Source of the DNA: Flavobacterium sp.
GTDB taxonomy: Bacteria > Bacteroidota > Bacteroidia > Flavobacteriales > Flavobacteriaceae
NCBI GenBank assembly: GCA_030150335.1
Contig: JASLGC010000330.1
Location: 1 to 17,297, forward strand
DNA: 17,297 nt
Reading direction: 5' to 3'
The position numbers and the translations under genes were made by a program. Positions 7,027 to 14,710 of this stretch are shown here, piece after piece; position 1 is the first letter of the stretch, and each line of letters starts with the position of its first letter. The notes under the pieces were generated by a model. It was not told the origin of the DNA. It searched no databases and saw only the letters and a program-made list of their open reading frames with translations.

Positions 7027-8226
7027 TTATAATGTTAATTTTTTCGCGATTCCCTTCGGAAGCCCGTCTTTGTGAAGCATGATATCAGTAGTTTTATACT
7101 TAACGTATTCTTTACTCATATACATGTATCCTTTGTAATCATTAGAAATTCCCCACGAGTTTTTAATGATATAATATTCGCGACCATTTTGGTCCTTAGC
7201 TATACCTACAATATGCATACCATGGTCATCTGTAGTTGTATAATTATCAAAAGCAGCTTGACGCATCTCAGCAGTCACTTTGCGTTCTGGCTTCGGTCCG
7301 TTAAACATTTCTTGTCTTTCCTCTAAAGACATATCTTCATAATCTTTCTCAGGAACGAAAGCAACTCCATTTTTCCAGCTAAAATATTTCTCGCTAACAT
7401 CACCAGCCCAAGCTACAGTAAATCCATTATTTACAGCATGGTCAATAATTTCTGTTAACTCATCAATCTTCACATTATGAGCTTGATTAAAAGCCCAGTT
7501 GTCTGGAACTAACAATACAAACTTCTCATATAAAGGATAGTTCAAATCAGAACCAATCTCAACATAGTCATCTGCATTAATTCCAATAACTTCTTTTGCA
7601 AAAGTTTGAGGAGTATATTCTTTTCCTTCCCATTTAAACTTTTGAGGAGCTTCTCCTAAATAAGCATCAATTACCGCAGTATATGCTTTCTCCCAGTTAG
7701 GAGTTAATTTTCCATTTGGATTAGAAACTACAGCTTTTAACACTCCTTCTTGGATCGCTGCCATTTCACCAAATTTATTCTTATCCGTTCCATAGTTCAA
7801 CCCTGTATAAACAGATTGAGGTACGGCTCCGTACATTTTGTACATATTCATTACATCGTGGAAAGCACCACCATCACCTAAAGTAACAGCTCCGTGCATA
7901 CGCACATACATTTTTCCTTTCTCAATATAAGCATTACGCGCAGAGAAAATTTGAGAAATCTCTACTGGACGTTTACCCATTCTCATCATTTCTGATTCTA
8001 TGAATGAGTTAGCAGAATAACTCCAACAAGTTCCTGAAGAACCTTGATTTTTAATTGAAGTCGTTTCAATATCAACTACATCTGTAAATTGATATAATTC
8101 CTTACTCTTATCACTTGCATTTAACTTTAGAGAATTAACTAAGTTATCTTGAGCAAAAGATATTACAGAGTAACCGGCTGAAAGCATTAAGGCTAATGCC
8201 CATGCTTTAAATTGATTTTTATACAT
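7027..8226 (-). CDS. Secreted C1 family (papain-fold, bleomycin-hydrolase-like) cysteine peptidase
   Basis: The 399-residue product has an N-terminal signal peptide (about 1-25, ending SFA-QD), so it is exported to the periplasm or envelope. The papain-fold catalytic set is complete: oxyanion Gln61 and nucleophile Cys67 in QGSSGTCWSYS, His335 in DDHGMHIVGIA, and Asn356 in IKNSWG. The long segment between the Cys and His motifs and the GTCWSYSA context resemble aminopeptidase C/bleomycin hydrolase (C1B). Those enzymes are normally cytosolic hexamers, so an exported form is a Bacteroidota variant. Substrate is unknown; oligopeptide trimming in the envelope is an inference. First gene of a two-gene operon with mscS. 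Confidence 0.88.
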   Translation of the reverse strand: MYKNQFKAWALALMLSAGYSVISFAQDNLVNSLKLNASDKSKELYQFTDVVDIETTSIKNQGSSGTCWSYSANSFIESEMMRMGKRPVEISQIFSARNAYIEKGKMYVRMHGAVTLGDGGAFHDVMNMYKMYGAVPQSVYTGLNYGTDKNKFGEMAAIQEGVLKAVVSNPNGKLTPNWEKAYTAVIDAYLGEAPQKFKWEGKEYTPQTFAKEVIGINADDYVEIGSDLNYPLYEKFVLLVPDNWAFNQAHNVKIDELTEIIDHAVNNGFTVAWAGDVSEKYFSWKNGVAFVPEKDYEDMSLEERQEMFNGPKPERKVTAEMRQAAFDNYTTTDDHGMHIVGIAKDQNGREYYIIKNSWGISNDYKGYMYMSKEYVKYKTTDIMLHKDGLPKGIAKKLTL

Positions 8227-8247
8227 ATTGTTAGGTTGTTAGGATTG

Positions 8248-8280
8248 TAAAGATAAAAAAAGCTTTAGGTTTATTCCAAA
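8248..8280 (-). promoter_or_regulatory. Probable promoter of the C1 peptidase-mscS operon
   Basis: On the minus strand TTTG (8277-8280), a 21-bp spacer and TATCTTTA (8248-8255), one base off TAnnTTTG, lie 21 bp before the peptidase ATG. The spacer is at the long end of what flavobacterial promoters show, so this is a moderate call. Confidence 0.45.
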
Positions 8281-8616
8281 TTGTTCCTATCTAAAATGCT
8301 CATATTACTACGATAACAAAAATAATATCCAAAATAAATTAGAAATTATCTCATTTTGAGTGTTTTTTATTCTACTTAATTTACTATTGTTAATATTACA
8401 ATTCTTATCTATTTTTTTCATTATCAGTCATTTGACATTTTATTTCATTTCGTTTCTATTATAATTACTGAAAACCACAAAAATCCTTACCAAATTTACC
8501 TATATCTAATAACGCCAATCACCATTCTTAAATCCAAGTCACTTTTTGCTTCAAACCCCCTATTTCAGGAGGCTAAACAACCTAAATTCTTCTCAAAATA
8601 TACAGCTATAATTTGC

Positions 8617-8660
8617 GTGCTCCCATAGTGCTCCCATAGTGCTTCCGTACTGCTATCGTA
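8617..8660 (+). repeat. Four tandem 11-bp direct repeats (GTGCTCCCATA type)
   Basis: Two identical units GTGCTCCCATA (8617-8627, 8628-8638) are followed head to tail by GTGCTTCCGTA (8639-8649) and CTGCTATCGTA (8650-8660). Inverted copies lie just downstream: GGAGCACTATG (8681-8691) is the exact reverse complement of 8624-8634, and TTATGATAGCA (8709-8719) is a 10/11 reverse complement of 8651-8661. The unit length is about one helical turn, which would suit a protein-binding array. Function is unknown. Confidence 0.75.
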
Positions 8661-8747
8661 AAAACTATGGAAATATTATTGGAGCACTATGACAACATTT
8701 CATTACCATTATGATAGCACCCAACAAAAAACAAGAAAAACTATACA

Positions 8748-8781
8748 CAAAAAAAAGCCCAAGAGAATATCTCTTGGGCTT
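8748..8781 (-). terminator. Terminator of the lipoprotein gene
   Basis: A 12-bp perfect stem AAGCCCAAGAGA (8755-8766) / TCTCTTGGGCTT (8770-8781) with an ATA loop is followed on the minus strand by a T run (8749-8756). Confidence 0.9.
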
Positions 8782-8782
8782 T

Positions 8783-8798
8783 TTCACAATATTGTGAA
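8783..8798. repeat. 16-bp perfect palindrome
   Basis: TTCACAATATTGTGAA is its own reverse complement (8-bp arms, no spacer). It sits between the lipoprotein stop codon and its terminator, so it falls in the 3' untranslated RNA. It could add a second stem or be a dimeric-protein site; neither is shown. Confidence 0.8.
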
Positions 8799-8838
8799 CT
8801 TAAAATAGATTAGTTTTAAAAACCTTTTATCTCTCTAA

Positions 8839-9681
8839 TTATTTTAATTCTTTAAAGAAGAATTTTACAGTTCCACTGTCTTTATCCTCTGCTGGTACCT
8901 TTAAAGCTTGTTGCGTTTTATAATCCCATTCATAAGAAATGTATTTACTAATAGCTTCAAAAGTAGCAGCTACTGGATATCCTTCTTTATCATATTCATA
9001 AGCAACAGTAGCATTAAATGAATCATTCTCACCATCATCATAGCTAAGTTTAGTGATATTATTCACAGGCAATAACTTATTTGCCTCATTAACTCCACTC
9101 AAAGCAGCATTTACTGGAGTACCAAAATCAATCTGTGTTTTCTTAGATAAATCAATTGCTCCTGTAGTATTTAAAGTATGGAATGCAAAAAATGGTTTAT
9201 CATCGTAAGATATTTTTGCTTTAATTTCCCCATCAATTACTTCTTCATCATCATCATAAGAGTAAAAAGTAAGTTCAACAGGATTACCTTTATTAATTAG
9301 GTCCACTTTCCCATATTTAGCTCCATCAAGCTTTTTTCCTACAATTGCAGACAAAAAGAAAGTATCTTCAATATTAGAAATACTCTCAATTCCATCTTTA
9401 TTGTATTTTACTTCTCCTACAACTTCATTTTTGTCTGTAACAATTTGTACTAACTTATTGTTGTCATACTTAAAAGTAATTGTACTATTTGATGTCTCCA
9501 CTTCTTCATCATGCCAAGTTGTAGTTGCATTCACTTCAATCTTGTCAAGTACTTTAATTACTTTCTGAGGCGCAGTTATTCCTCCTTCTGTTGTACCATT
9601 CTCCGTAGAACTATTGTCATCTGAACTACAACTTGCTAATAATCCACCAACTAACGCTAAACTTAATAAAATCTTTTTCAT
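8839..9681 (-). CDS. Putative surface lipoprotein of unknown function
   Basis: The 280-residue product opens with a classic lipoprotein signal: MKK, a hydrophobic core, lipobox LLASC with Cys18, then SSDDNSS. A short Ser/Asp-rich stretch directly after the lipidated Cys resembles the export signal that sends flavobacterial lipoproteins to the cell surface, so surface exposure is inferred. A low-complexity Thr/Gly/Glu linker (about 22-36) leads into a beta-rich body with recurring tyrosine-aspartate strands (FKYDNNKL, VKYNKDG, YSYDDDEE, YEYDKEGY), loosely like the YD/DUF4595-type beta repeats of Bacteroidota lipoproteins. I do not recognise a specific family. It has its own -7 box upstream and a terminator downstream, so it appears monocistronic. 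Confidence 0.8.
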   Translation of the reverse strand: MKKILLSLALVGGLLASCSSDDNSSTENGTTEGGITAPQKVIKVLDKIEVNATTTWHDEEVETSNSTITFKYDNNKLVQIVTDKNEVVGEVKYNKDGIESISNIEDTFFLSAIVGKKLDGAKYGKVDLINKGNPVELTFYSYDDDEEVIDGEIKAKISYDDKPFFAFHTLNTTGAIDLSKKTQIDFGTPVNAALSGVNEANKLLPVNNITKLSYDDGENDSFNATVAYEYDKEGYPVAATFEAISKYISYEWDYKTQQALKVPAEDKDSGTVKFFFKELK

Positions 9682-9701
9682 ATCAATTTTTGTATTTTAA
9701 G

Positions 9702-9709
9702 CAAAATTA
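9702..9709 (-). promoter_or_regulatory. -7 box for the lipoprotein gene
   Basis: TAATTTTG, read on the minus strand, matches TAnnTTTG exactly and lies 20 bp before the ATG. A clear TTG at the -33 distance is not seen; TCTG is the nearest. Confidence 0.5.
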
Positions 9710-9787
9710 ACCAAAAACAAATAAACAGAATTAACATTGGAGAAGATTTACAAATAATTAAATTTCATCTTAAAATAAAAAGAAGAA

Positions 9788-9822
9788 CAAAAAAAGGTTG
9801 TCTTAATAGACAACCTTTTTCG
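9788..9822. terminator. Terminator of the S9 peptidase gene
   Basis: A 13-bp perfect stem AAAAAGGTTGTCT (9791-9803) / AGACAACCTTTTT (9808-9820) with a TAAT loop lies about 20 bp past the S9 stop on the minus strand. The A run on the left becomes the T run of the minus-strand transcript. It is symmetric, so it could also stop opposite transcripts. Confidence 0.88.
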
Positions 9823-9841
9823 TAATATTTACTATATTTTA

Positions 9842-11743
9842 TTATAGAGTTTCTTTTAACCAACGGAAGAATTCACCTTGCCATACTTGTGCATTTTGCG
9901 GTTTCACAACCCAGTGATTCTCTTCTGGTAAATATAAGAATCTACTTTTAATTCCTCTTAATTGAGCTGCTTGGAAAGCCTCTTGTCCTTGCCCGATTGG
10001 CACACGGTAGTCTTTTCCTCCTTGAATAACTAAGATTGGAGTATTCCACTTATCAACATTGTTAATTGGGTTAAAGTTTGCATATGCGTTTTGAGCATCC
10101 TTATTGTCTTTCTCCCAATAAGCTCCTCCTGTATCAAAATTAGGGAAGAACACCTCTTCTGTAGTTCCATACATACTCACTAAATCAAAAACTCCACAGT
10201 GAGAAATGAATGTTTTAAAGCGGTTTTCGTGGATTCCTGCTAAGTAGAATACTGAATATCCTCCGTAGCTTGCTCCTACTGCTCCTAATCTGTTTTTATC
10301 AACATATTTTTCTTGTGCTACATCATCAATAGCAGCTAAGTAATCTTGCATTGGTTTTCCTCCCCAATCTTTGCTAATTGCTTCATTCCACTCTACTCCG
10401 TGTCCAGGCATCCCTCTTCTGTTTGGCGCTACGATAATGTATCCTTCAGCAGCCATTAATTGGAAATTCCAACGGAATGAATAGAATTGAGATAAAGCTG
10501 ATTGTGGTCCTCCTTGACAATATAATAATGTTGGATATTCTTTGTTAGGGTCGAAATTAGGTGGATAAACTACCCAAGTAACCATATCTTCTCCGTCCAC
10601 AGTCTTAACAATTCTCTTTTCACTTTTGCTTAAAGCAATTTTAGAATAAGCCTCGTCATTCACTTTTGTAATTTGACTCCACTCATTTTTCTTCAAATCA
10701 AAAGAGAAAACTTCTGCAGCGTGATTAAAATCTGTACGTGTTACAATTACTTTATCTCCAATAATGTCAACAATCCCTGTTACGTCAAACATACCGTCTG
10801 TGATTTGATGAACCACAGGAGCAATGCGTTTTCTTCCTGGGAAGTTTACTTCAAACAATTGAATAGTTCCTCCTACTGCAGCAGTAAAGTAAACTTTGTT
10901 ACCATCTTTACTCCATTGGTAACTTGCAACTGTTCCATCCCAATTAGCAGTAAGGTTTAAATCTCTACCGTCATAACGAACGATTAAGTCATTTTTATCA
11001 GCCTCAAAACCGTCGCGTTTCATTTGCAACCAAGTTAAGTGCCCTTGTGGAGAGAAAGTAGGATTTGTATCGTACCCTAAATTATCCTCTGTTAAGTTTT
11101 TCGTTTTCTTTGTTTCTACGTTATACTCATACAAATCAGTATTTGTACTTGTAGCGTAATCTGTACCAAATTTCTTTTTAGAAACATAAACAATGCTTTT
11201 CCCGTTTGGTGCCCATACGTAATCCTCATCTCCACCGAATGGTTTTTGAGGTGCATCATACTGCTCGTTTGCCATAATATCTATAGCTGCTTTCTCATCT
11301 GCTACTGGTCCGTAAAAAACGTGATTATGTGTTCCGTCATTCCAAGTATCCCAATGTCTGTAATCTAACCCATCAAACACATAAGCATCCGATTTCTGCA
11401 TTGCAGGATATAAGTCTTTACCAAGAACTTTGTCTATTTTCACTGCTTTGTCAGATAGAATCATCTTCCCATCAGGTGAAATATTTTTATCTGCCAAAAG
11501 AGATTTAAAATCGGTTACTTCTACAGGATTACCTCCTGTTAATGGAATTTGATATGTTTTTGAATCAAATTTATCTTCCTCCATATTAGCGTGCCCTACT
11601 TTATAAATAAGGTTTTTACCATCTTTAGTAACCCCTATAGGCGTTACTCTCCCCAATTTCCAAAGAAGCTCTTTGGTCATAACATCCTGAGAAAAAGCAG
11701 ATAAACTCGCTAAGCTCAAGGCAAATAAGAATATTTTCTTCAT
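9842..11743 (-). CDS. Secreted S9 family peptidase (prolyl oligopeptidase / acylaminoacyl-peptidase / DPP-like)
   Basis: The 633-residue serine peptidase has a signal peptide (1-18, cleavage near AFS-QD), so it acts outside the cytoplasm, probably in the periplasm. Residues about 25-380 form the beta-propeller (SPDGK, WAPNGKSIVYVSKK, WSKDGNKVYF repeats). Residues about 385-633 are the alpha/beta hydrolase domain, with the triad Ser492 in GASYGGYS, Asp578 in QGGKDYRVP and His610 in PEENHW; the oxyanion-region GGPQ is at 411-414. Such enzymes release dipeptides or N-terminal residues from peptides, which fits an organism that feeds on proteins. Whether it is a DPP5-, DPP4- or acylaminoacyl-type enzyme cannot be settled by eye; I lean to the DPP5/acylaminoacyl side because no DPP4-style EE motif is evident. 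Single-gene unit with promoter and terminator. Confidence 0.92.
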   Translation of the reverse strand: MKKIFLFALSLASLSAFSQDVMTKELLWKLGRVTPIGVTKDGKNLIYKVGHANMEEDKFDSKTYQIPLTGGNPVEVTDFKSLLADKNISPDGKMILSDKAVKIDKVLGKDLYPAMQKSDAYVFDGLDYRHWDTWNDGTHNHVFYGPVADEKAAIDIMANEQYDAPQKPFGGDEDYVWAPNGKSIVYVSKKKFGTDYATSTNTDLYEYNVETKKTKNLTEDNLGYDTNPTFSPQGHLTWLQMKRDGFEADKNDLIVRYDGRDLNLTANWDGTVASYQWSKDGNKVYFTAAVGGTIQLFEVNFPGRKRIAPVVHQITDGMFDVTGIVDIIGDKVIVTRTDFNHAAEVFSFDLKKNEWSQITKVNDEAYSKIALSKSEKRIVKTVDGEDMVTWVVYPPNFDPNKEYPTLLYCQGGPQSALSQFYSFRWNFQLMAAEGYIIVAPNRRGMPGHGVEWNEAISKDWGGKPMQDYLAAIDDVAQEKYVDKNRLGAVGASYGGYSVFYLAGIHENRFKTFISHCGVFDLVSMYGTTEEVFFPNFDTGGAYWEKDNKDAQNAYANFNPINNVDKWNTPILVIQGGKDYRVPIGQGQEAFQAAQLRGIKSRFLYLPEENHWVVKPQNAQVWQGEFFRWLKETL

Positions 11744-11795
11744 AGTTAGAGTTTTGTAATTTTCGTAAATTTATACAAGTTATTTGTTTCGTTCC

Positions 11796-11823
11796 GAAAG
11801 ATAAAGAATTCTATTGCAATCAA
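11796..11823 (-). promoter_or_regulatory. Probable promoter of the S9 peptidase gene
   Basis: On the minus strand TTG (11821-11823), a 17-bp spacer and TATCTTTC (11796-11803), one base off TAnnTTTG, imply a leader of about 45 nt. The remaining 295-bp divergent spacer (11744-12038) is very AT-rich, including back-to-back T and A tracts at about 11991-12007. I could not fix a promoter for the opposite, symporter side. Confidence 0.5.
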
Positions 11824-12038
11824 CTCAATATTTGATAGAAACATAAATTTTGGCAATTGTGGTTGTTTTTCCTCCTTTTTTTGAAGTAACAAATTCCAAA
11901 TATTCATAGTTAATAAACTTATATTAACAGAATTCAAACAAAAAACACAAAACCCACATAAAAACATTTGTTATTTTTTTCTAAAACAACTTTTTTTTAT
12001 AAAAAAATAACTATTTTCACGCTCAAATCGCAACTTAA

Positions 12039-13292
12039 ATGAAGAATAACAAACTTTTCATAGCAATTATAATCGCCCTTGTTATTGGGGTGATTTTTGG
12101 AAGTCTTATACACTATAGTTTTCCTGAATATAAAGATGGTTTTTCAAATAACATCAAACTCCTTGGAACGATTTTCATTCGTTTAGTTCAAATGATTATT
12201 GCTCCTTTAGTTTTCTGTACGCTTGTCGTTGGAATTGCTAAAATGGGAGATATGAAAATGGTTGGACGCGTTGGAATGAAAGCAATGGGATGGTTTGTCA
12301 CTGCCTCAATGGTTTCTTTGGCAATCGGACTTGTATTAGTAAACTGGTTTAAGCCAGGTGTTGGTGCCAATTTTGATTTAAACAACGTTTCTTCCGCTAA
12401 TGATTTATTGACCAAAACAGACGCACTTAGTTTACAGTCATTCATTGAGCACTTAATTCCCAAGAGTATTTTTGAAGCATTTGCACACAATGAAATTCTT
12501 CAAATCGTTGTTTTCTCAGTATTCTTTGGTATCGCCTTATCAACTTTAGGAAAAAAAGCAAAACCAGTTATTAAACTATTCGACAGAATCTCTGAGGTAG
12601 TTTTAAAAATGGTAACTTATATTATGTGGACTGCCCCATTGGGTGTTCTTGGTGCAATTGCAAGTGCTGTTGCCTTATACGGATTATCAATTTTCGTTAC
12701 TTATGCGAAATACTTAGGAGCCTTTGCTCTTGGATTAATTATTCTATGGGCTGTTCTAATCTTCGTTGGATTCCTAATATTAGGAAAAGACGTTTGGAAA
12801 TTGCTTAAAGCGATTAAAGAGCCGCTACTTATTGCTTTTTCAACAACGAGTAGTGAAGCAGTTTTCCCTAAATTAGTTGAACAATTAAAAGCTTACGGTT
12901 GTTCTTCAAAAATAGTTTCATTTACCTTACCTTTGGGTTACTCTTTCAATTTAGATGGTAGTATGATGTATCTAACATTTGCCAGCATCTTTATTGCCCA
13001 GATTTATGATGTACCTATGACCTTAGGTGACCAAATATTAATGCTTCTTGTTTTAATGGTTACAAGTAAAGGAGTAGCTGGAGTACCACGAGCTTCTTTA
13101 ATTGTAATTGTAGCAACATGCGCAATGTTTAATATCCCACCAGAAGGAATCGCGTTTATCTTACCTATCGACCATTTCTGTGATATGGGTAGAAGTATGA
13201 CAAATGTATTGGGGAACGCTCTTTCTACAGCAGCAATTGATAAATTTGAAGACAAAGAAGAACACACTAATGAAACACTTGATATAGAATAA
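12039..13292 (+). CDS. DAACS family dicarboxylate/amino acid:cation symporter (glutamate/aspartate/C4-dicarboxylate)
   Basis: This 417-residue inner-membrane secondary transporter couples uptake of acidic amino acids or C4-dicarboxylates to Na+ or H+. The family's substrate and ion sites are present in order: the Ser-rich hairpin-1 tip AFSTTSSEAVFPKL (266-279), the TM7 motif NLDGS (304-308) in place of NMDGT, hairpin 2 SKGVAGVP (343-350), and the TM8 stretch DMGRSMTNVLGN (382-393). TM8 carries Asp382 and Arg385, the latter matching the usual carboxylate-binding side. Length is normal for the family. GltP, GltT and DctA share all these motifs, so the exact substrate is open and I give no symbol. 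The C-terminal tail (403-417) is highly acidic. First gene of an operon; the DedA gene follows after 9 bp. Confidence 0.92.
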   Translation: MKNNKLFIAIIIALVIGVIFGSLIHYSFPEYKDGFSNNIKLLGTIFIRLVQMIIAPLVFCTLVVGIAKMGDMKMVGRVGMKAMGWFVTASMVSLAIGLVLVNWFKPGVGANFDLNNVSSANDLLTKTDALSLQSFIEHLIPKSIFEAFAHNEILQIVVFSVFFGIALSTLGKKAKPVIKLFDRISEVVLKMVTYIMWTAPLGVLGAIASAVALYGLSIFVTYAKYLGAFALGLIILWAVLIFVGFLILGKDVWKLLKAIKEPLLIAFSTTSSEAVFPKLVEQLKAYGCSSKIVSFTLPLGYSFNLDGSMMYLTFASIFIAQIYDVPMTLGDQILMLLVLMVTSKGVAGVPRASLIVIVATCAMFNIPPEGIAFILPIDHFCDMGRSMTNVLGNALSTAAIDKFEDKEEHTNETLDIE

Positions 13293-13301
13293 AAAACAAT
13301 T

Positions 13302-14006
13302 ATGGACGAATTTCACATCTCTCAGTTAATTAACCCTGAGTTTTATATAAACCTACAGATTGCAGGACACTCAATTGGAATCTATGTAGTATTATTTATT
13401 GTATTTGCTGAAACAGGGCTGTTTGCAGGATTCTTTTTACCGGGAGATAGTTTATTATTCCTTTCAGGAATATACAGTACGGCATTAATGCAAGAGTTAT
13501 TTGCTATCGAAAGTGACTTTATAAACGTTGCTTTACTTTCCTCGCTTGTGGCTATTGCAGGAATTATTGGTAACTCTTTTGGATATTGGTTTGGAGCCAA
13601 AAGTGGTAACTATTTATACAACGTTAAAGACAACTTTATCTACAAAAAGAAATACTTATACGAATCTAAAGTATTCTTTGAAAGACACGGTGGTAGAGCC
13701 ATTATCTTTGCTCGTTTCTTACCAGTAGTAAGAACATTTGCTCCGATTATTGCAGGTATCGTAAGAATGGATATTAAACGTTTTATGTTATATAACGTGA
13801 TTAGTTCTTTCTTATGGGCTACTACATTAATCTTTGCTGGTCACTACCTACAAGTTTGGTTAATGGACAGCTACGAAATCAACTTAAAAGATTATATTGA
13901 GTACATCATCTTATTCTTAGTTTTAGTAACTACACTTCCTGTTATCATTAAATTGGTAAAAAGTAAAGGTGGTGCAGAAAAAAAGAATGACACTGAAGAA
14001 GCTTAA
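13302..14006 (+). CDS. DedA family membrane protein
   Basis: The 234-residue integral membrane protein belongs to the DedA/SNARE-associated family. Members support membrane integrity and proton-motive-force homeostasis; several have been linked to recycling of the undecaprenyl-phosphate or phospholipid carriers. The motifs are typical: an acidic residue in the first re-entrant helix (FAETGLFAG), the FLPGDSLLFLSG loop (45-56), IGNSFGYWFGAKSG (88-101), and FARFLPVVRTFAPIIAG (136-152) with the conserved Arg138 and Arg144. Several hydrophobic segments and a charged cytoplasmic tail (KSKGGAEKKNDTEEA) follow. The gene starts 9 bp after the symporter stop and ends in a terminator, so they form a two-gene unit. 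The link may simply reflect shared membrane insertion or PMF demands. Paralogues cannot be told apart here. Confidence 0.9.
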   Translation: MDEFHISQLINPEFYINLQIAGHSIGIYVVLFIVFAETGLFAGFFLPGDSLLFLSGIYSTALMQELFAIESDFINVALLSSLVAIAGIIGNSFGYWFGAKSGNYLYNVKDNFIYKKKYLYESKVFFERHGGRAIIFARFLPVVRTFAPIIAGIVRMDIKRFMLYNVISSFLWATTLIFAGHYLQVWLMDSYEINLKDYIEYIILFLVLVTTLPVIIKLVKSKGGAEKKNDTEEA

Positions 14007-14020
14007 TTAAAAATATTGGC

Positions 14021-14053
14021 AAAGGAGGTAATTAATAGTTACCTCCTTTTTTT
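14021..14053 (+). terminator. Terminator of the symporter-dedA operon
   Basis: An 11-bp stem AAAGGAGGTAA (14021-14031) / TTACCTCCTTT (14039-14049) is followed by a T run to 14053, 15 bp past the dedA stop. Confidence 0.88.
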
Positions 14054-14116
14054 ATGCCCATTTATCATTGCTCTTTAAAGCATCTAAAAACAGCGCATCA
14101 ATGCTATAAGTGGTGT

Positions 14117-14301
14117 TTACACAAAAAGTTTAGTTAATCTATACTGAAAGAATTCAATAGCTCTAACACCTCTAAACTGAGCTCTGAAAGCTTCAATTAT
14201 CGCATTAAAAGATTCTACAAAAGCATTGCTATTTCTATTATTAAAATAGCTAAGTATCATCTTACAACTGATTTGAAAGATATTAAAGCATCATTGCCTT
14301 T
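14117..14301 (-). pseudogene. C-terminal remnant of a transposase (ISAon1-like, Bacteroidota)
   Basis: Minus-strand translation from 14290 to the TAA at 14117-14119 gives 57 residues, including ILSYFNNRNSNAFVESFNA and AFRAQFRGVRAIEFF, ending YRLTKLFV. This matches the C-terminal pattern of DDE transposases of the ISL3-related ISAon1 group (ESFNAKIKAFR, FRGVR, RLTKL), which includes the catalytic Glu of ESFN. An in-frame TGA at 14291-14293 closes it upstream. The neighbouring frame (14260-14301) continues the homology (ALISFKSVV), so there is a frameshift or small deletion at about 14255-14262. The rest of the element is gone, and I could not identify terminal inverted repeats. The gap 14054-14370 holds nothing else except the fdx terminator. 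Confidence 0.75.
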
Positions 14302-14311
14302 ACTTGATATA

Positions 14312-14350
14312 GGGCAAAAATAAAAGGCTGTACTTACCGTACAGCCTTTA
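14312..14350 (-). terminator. Terminator of the ferredoxin operon
   Basis: An 11-bp perfect stem AAAGGCTGTAC (14323-14333) / GTACAGCCTTT (14339-14349) is followed on the minus strand by TTTTATTTTTG. It lies about 20 bp past the ferredoxin stop. Confidence 0.9.
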
Positions 14351-14370
14351 TTACTATGTATTGTTATCAA

Positions 14371-14709
14371 TTAGCCTTCTGGCGCTAATTCTACTTTTAA
14401 TCCTTCTAATGAAGGCTCTAAATGCAGTTGACATCCCAATCTACTATTTTCTCTTACATTGAACGCCTCTGAAAGCATTGCATCCTCATCAGGATTCATT
14501 TCAGGTAGCTCAACTTCATCTCCATTTAATACGTAGCATTGGCAAGAGGCACACATGGCCATCCCCCCACAAATTCCAATCGTTCCTTCTGGAGCTAACT
14601 CATAAGCACGTACTAACTCCATTACATTCATATTCATGTCCGTAGGAGCGTCCACCTCATGGGCAACGCCATCGCGGTCTACAATCGTAATTTTAATATC
14701 TTCTGCCAT
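14371..14709 (-). CDS. Adrenodoxin-type [2Fe-2S] ferredoxin
   Basis: The 112-residue acidic electron carrier has the four cluster ligands in the adrenodoxin/ISC-Fdx spacing: Cys47, Cys53 and Cys56 in GICGGMAMCASC, and Cys93 in RLGCQLH. Cys58 is an extra non-ligand cysteine two residues after the third ligand. The acidic stretch PEMNPDEDAML (69-79) corresponds to the reductase-docking helix of adrenodoxins. It starts one base after the stop of the reductase gene (TAA-T-ATG), so translation is coupled and the two are very likely redox partners. The presence of Fe-S assembly genes upstream suggests it may supply electrons to cluster biogenesis. Confidence 0.92.
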   Translation of the reverse strand: MAEDIKITIVDRDGVAHEVDAPTDMNMNVMELVRAYELAPEGTIGICGGMAMCASCQCYVLNGDEVELPEMNPDEDAMLSEAFNVRENSRLGCQLHLEPSLEGLKVELAPEG

Positions 14710-14710
14710 A

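Larger units (their letters stand above)
8227..8838. other. 612-bp gene-free spacer with repeat array
   Basis: Both flanking genes read leftward. The right part holds the lipoprotein gene's 3' signals (palindrome 8783-8798, terminator 8748-8781). The left end holds the likely promoter of the peptidase gene (8248-8280). Between them, 8281-8610 is very AT-rich with no open frame, hairpin or repeat that I can support. 8617-8720 carries the 11-bp repeat array listed separately. Confidence 0.7.

Noticed and set aside
8689..8811. Plus-strand 39-codon frame (MTTFHYHYDSTQQK...) starting in the inverted repeat
   Set aside because: It faintly resembles the start of Bacteroidota tyrosine recombinases, but it runs straight through the minus-strand terminator and palindrome and then stops. 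It is too short to support as a gene, though it could be part of the same relic as the 11-bp repeats.
11746..11967. 73-codon open frame on the minus strand upstream of the S9 peptidase gene
   Set aside because: It lies over the S9 promoter region, has a low-complexity AT-driven composition (many Phe, Leu, Asn, Lys) and no recognisable motif. It is most likely chance.
11991..12007. T-tract followed by A-tract (a possible hairpin or terminator) upstream of the symporter gene
   Set aside because: A pure A/T stem with no GC core is too weak for a terminator and common in AT-rich flavobacterial spacers; no gene ends there.
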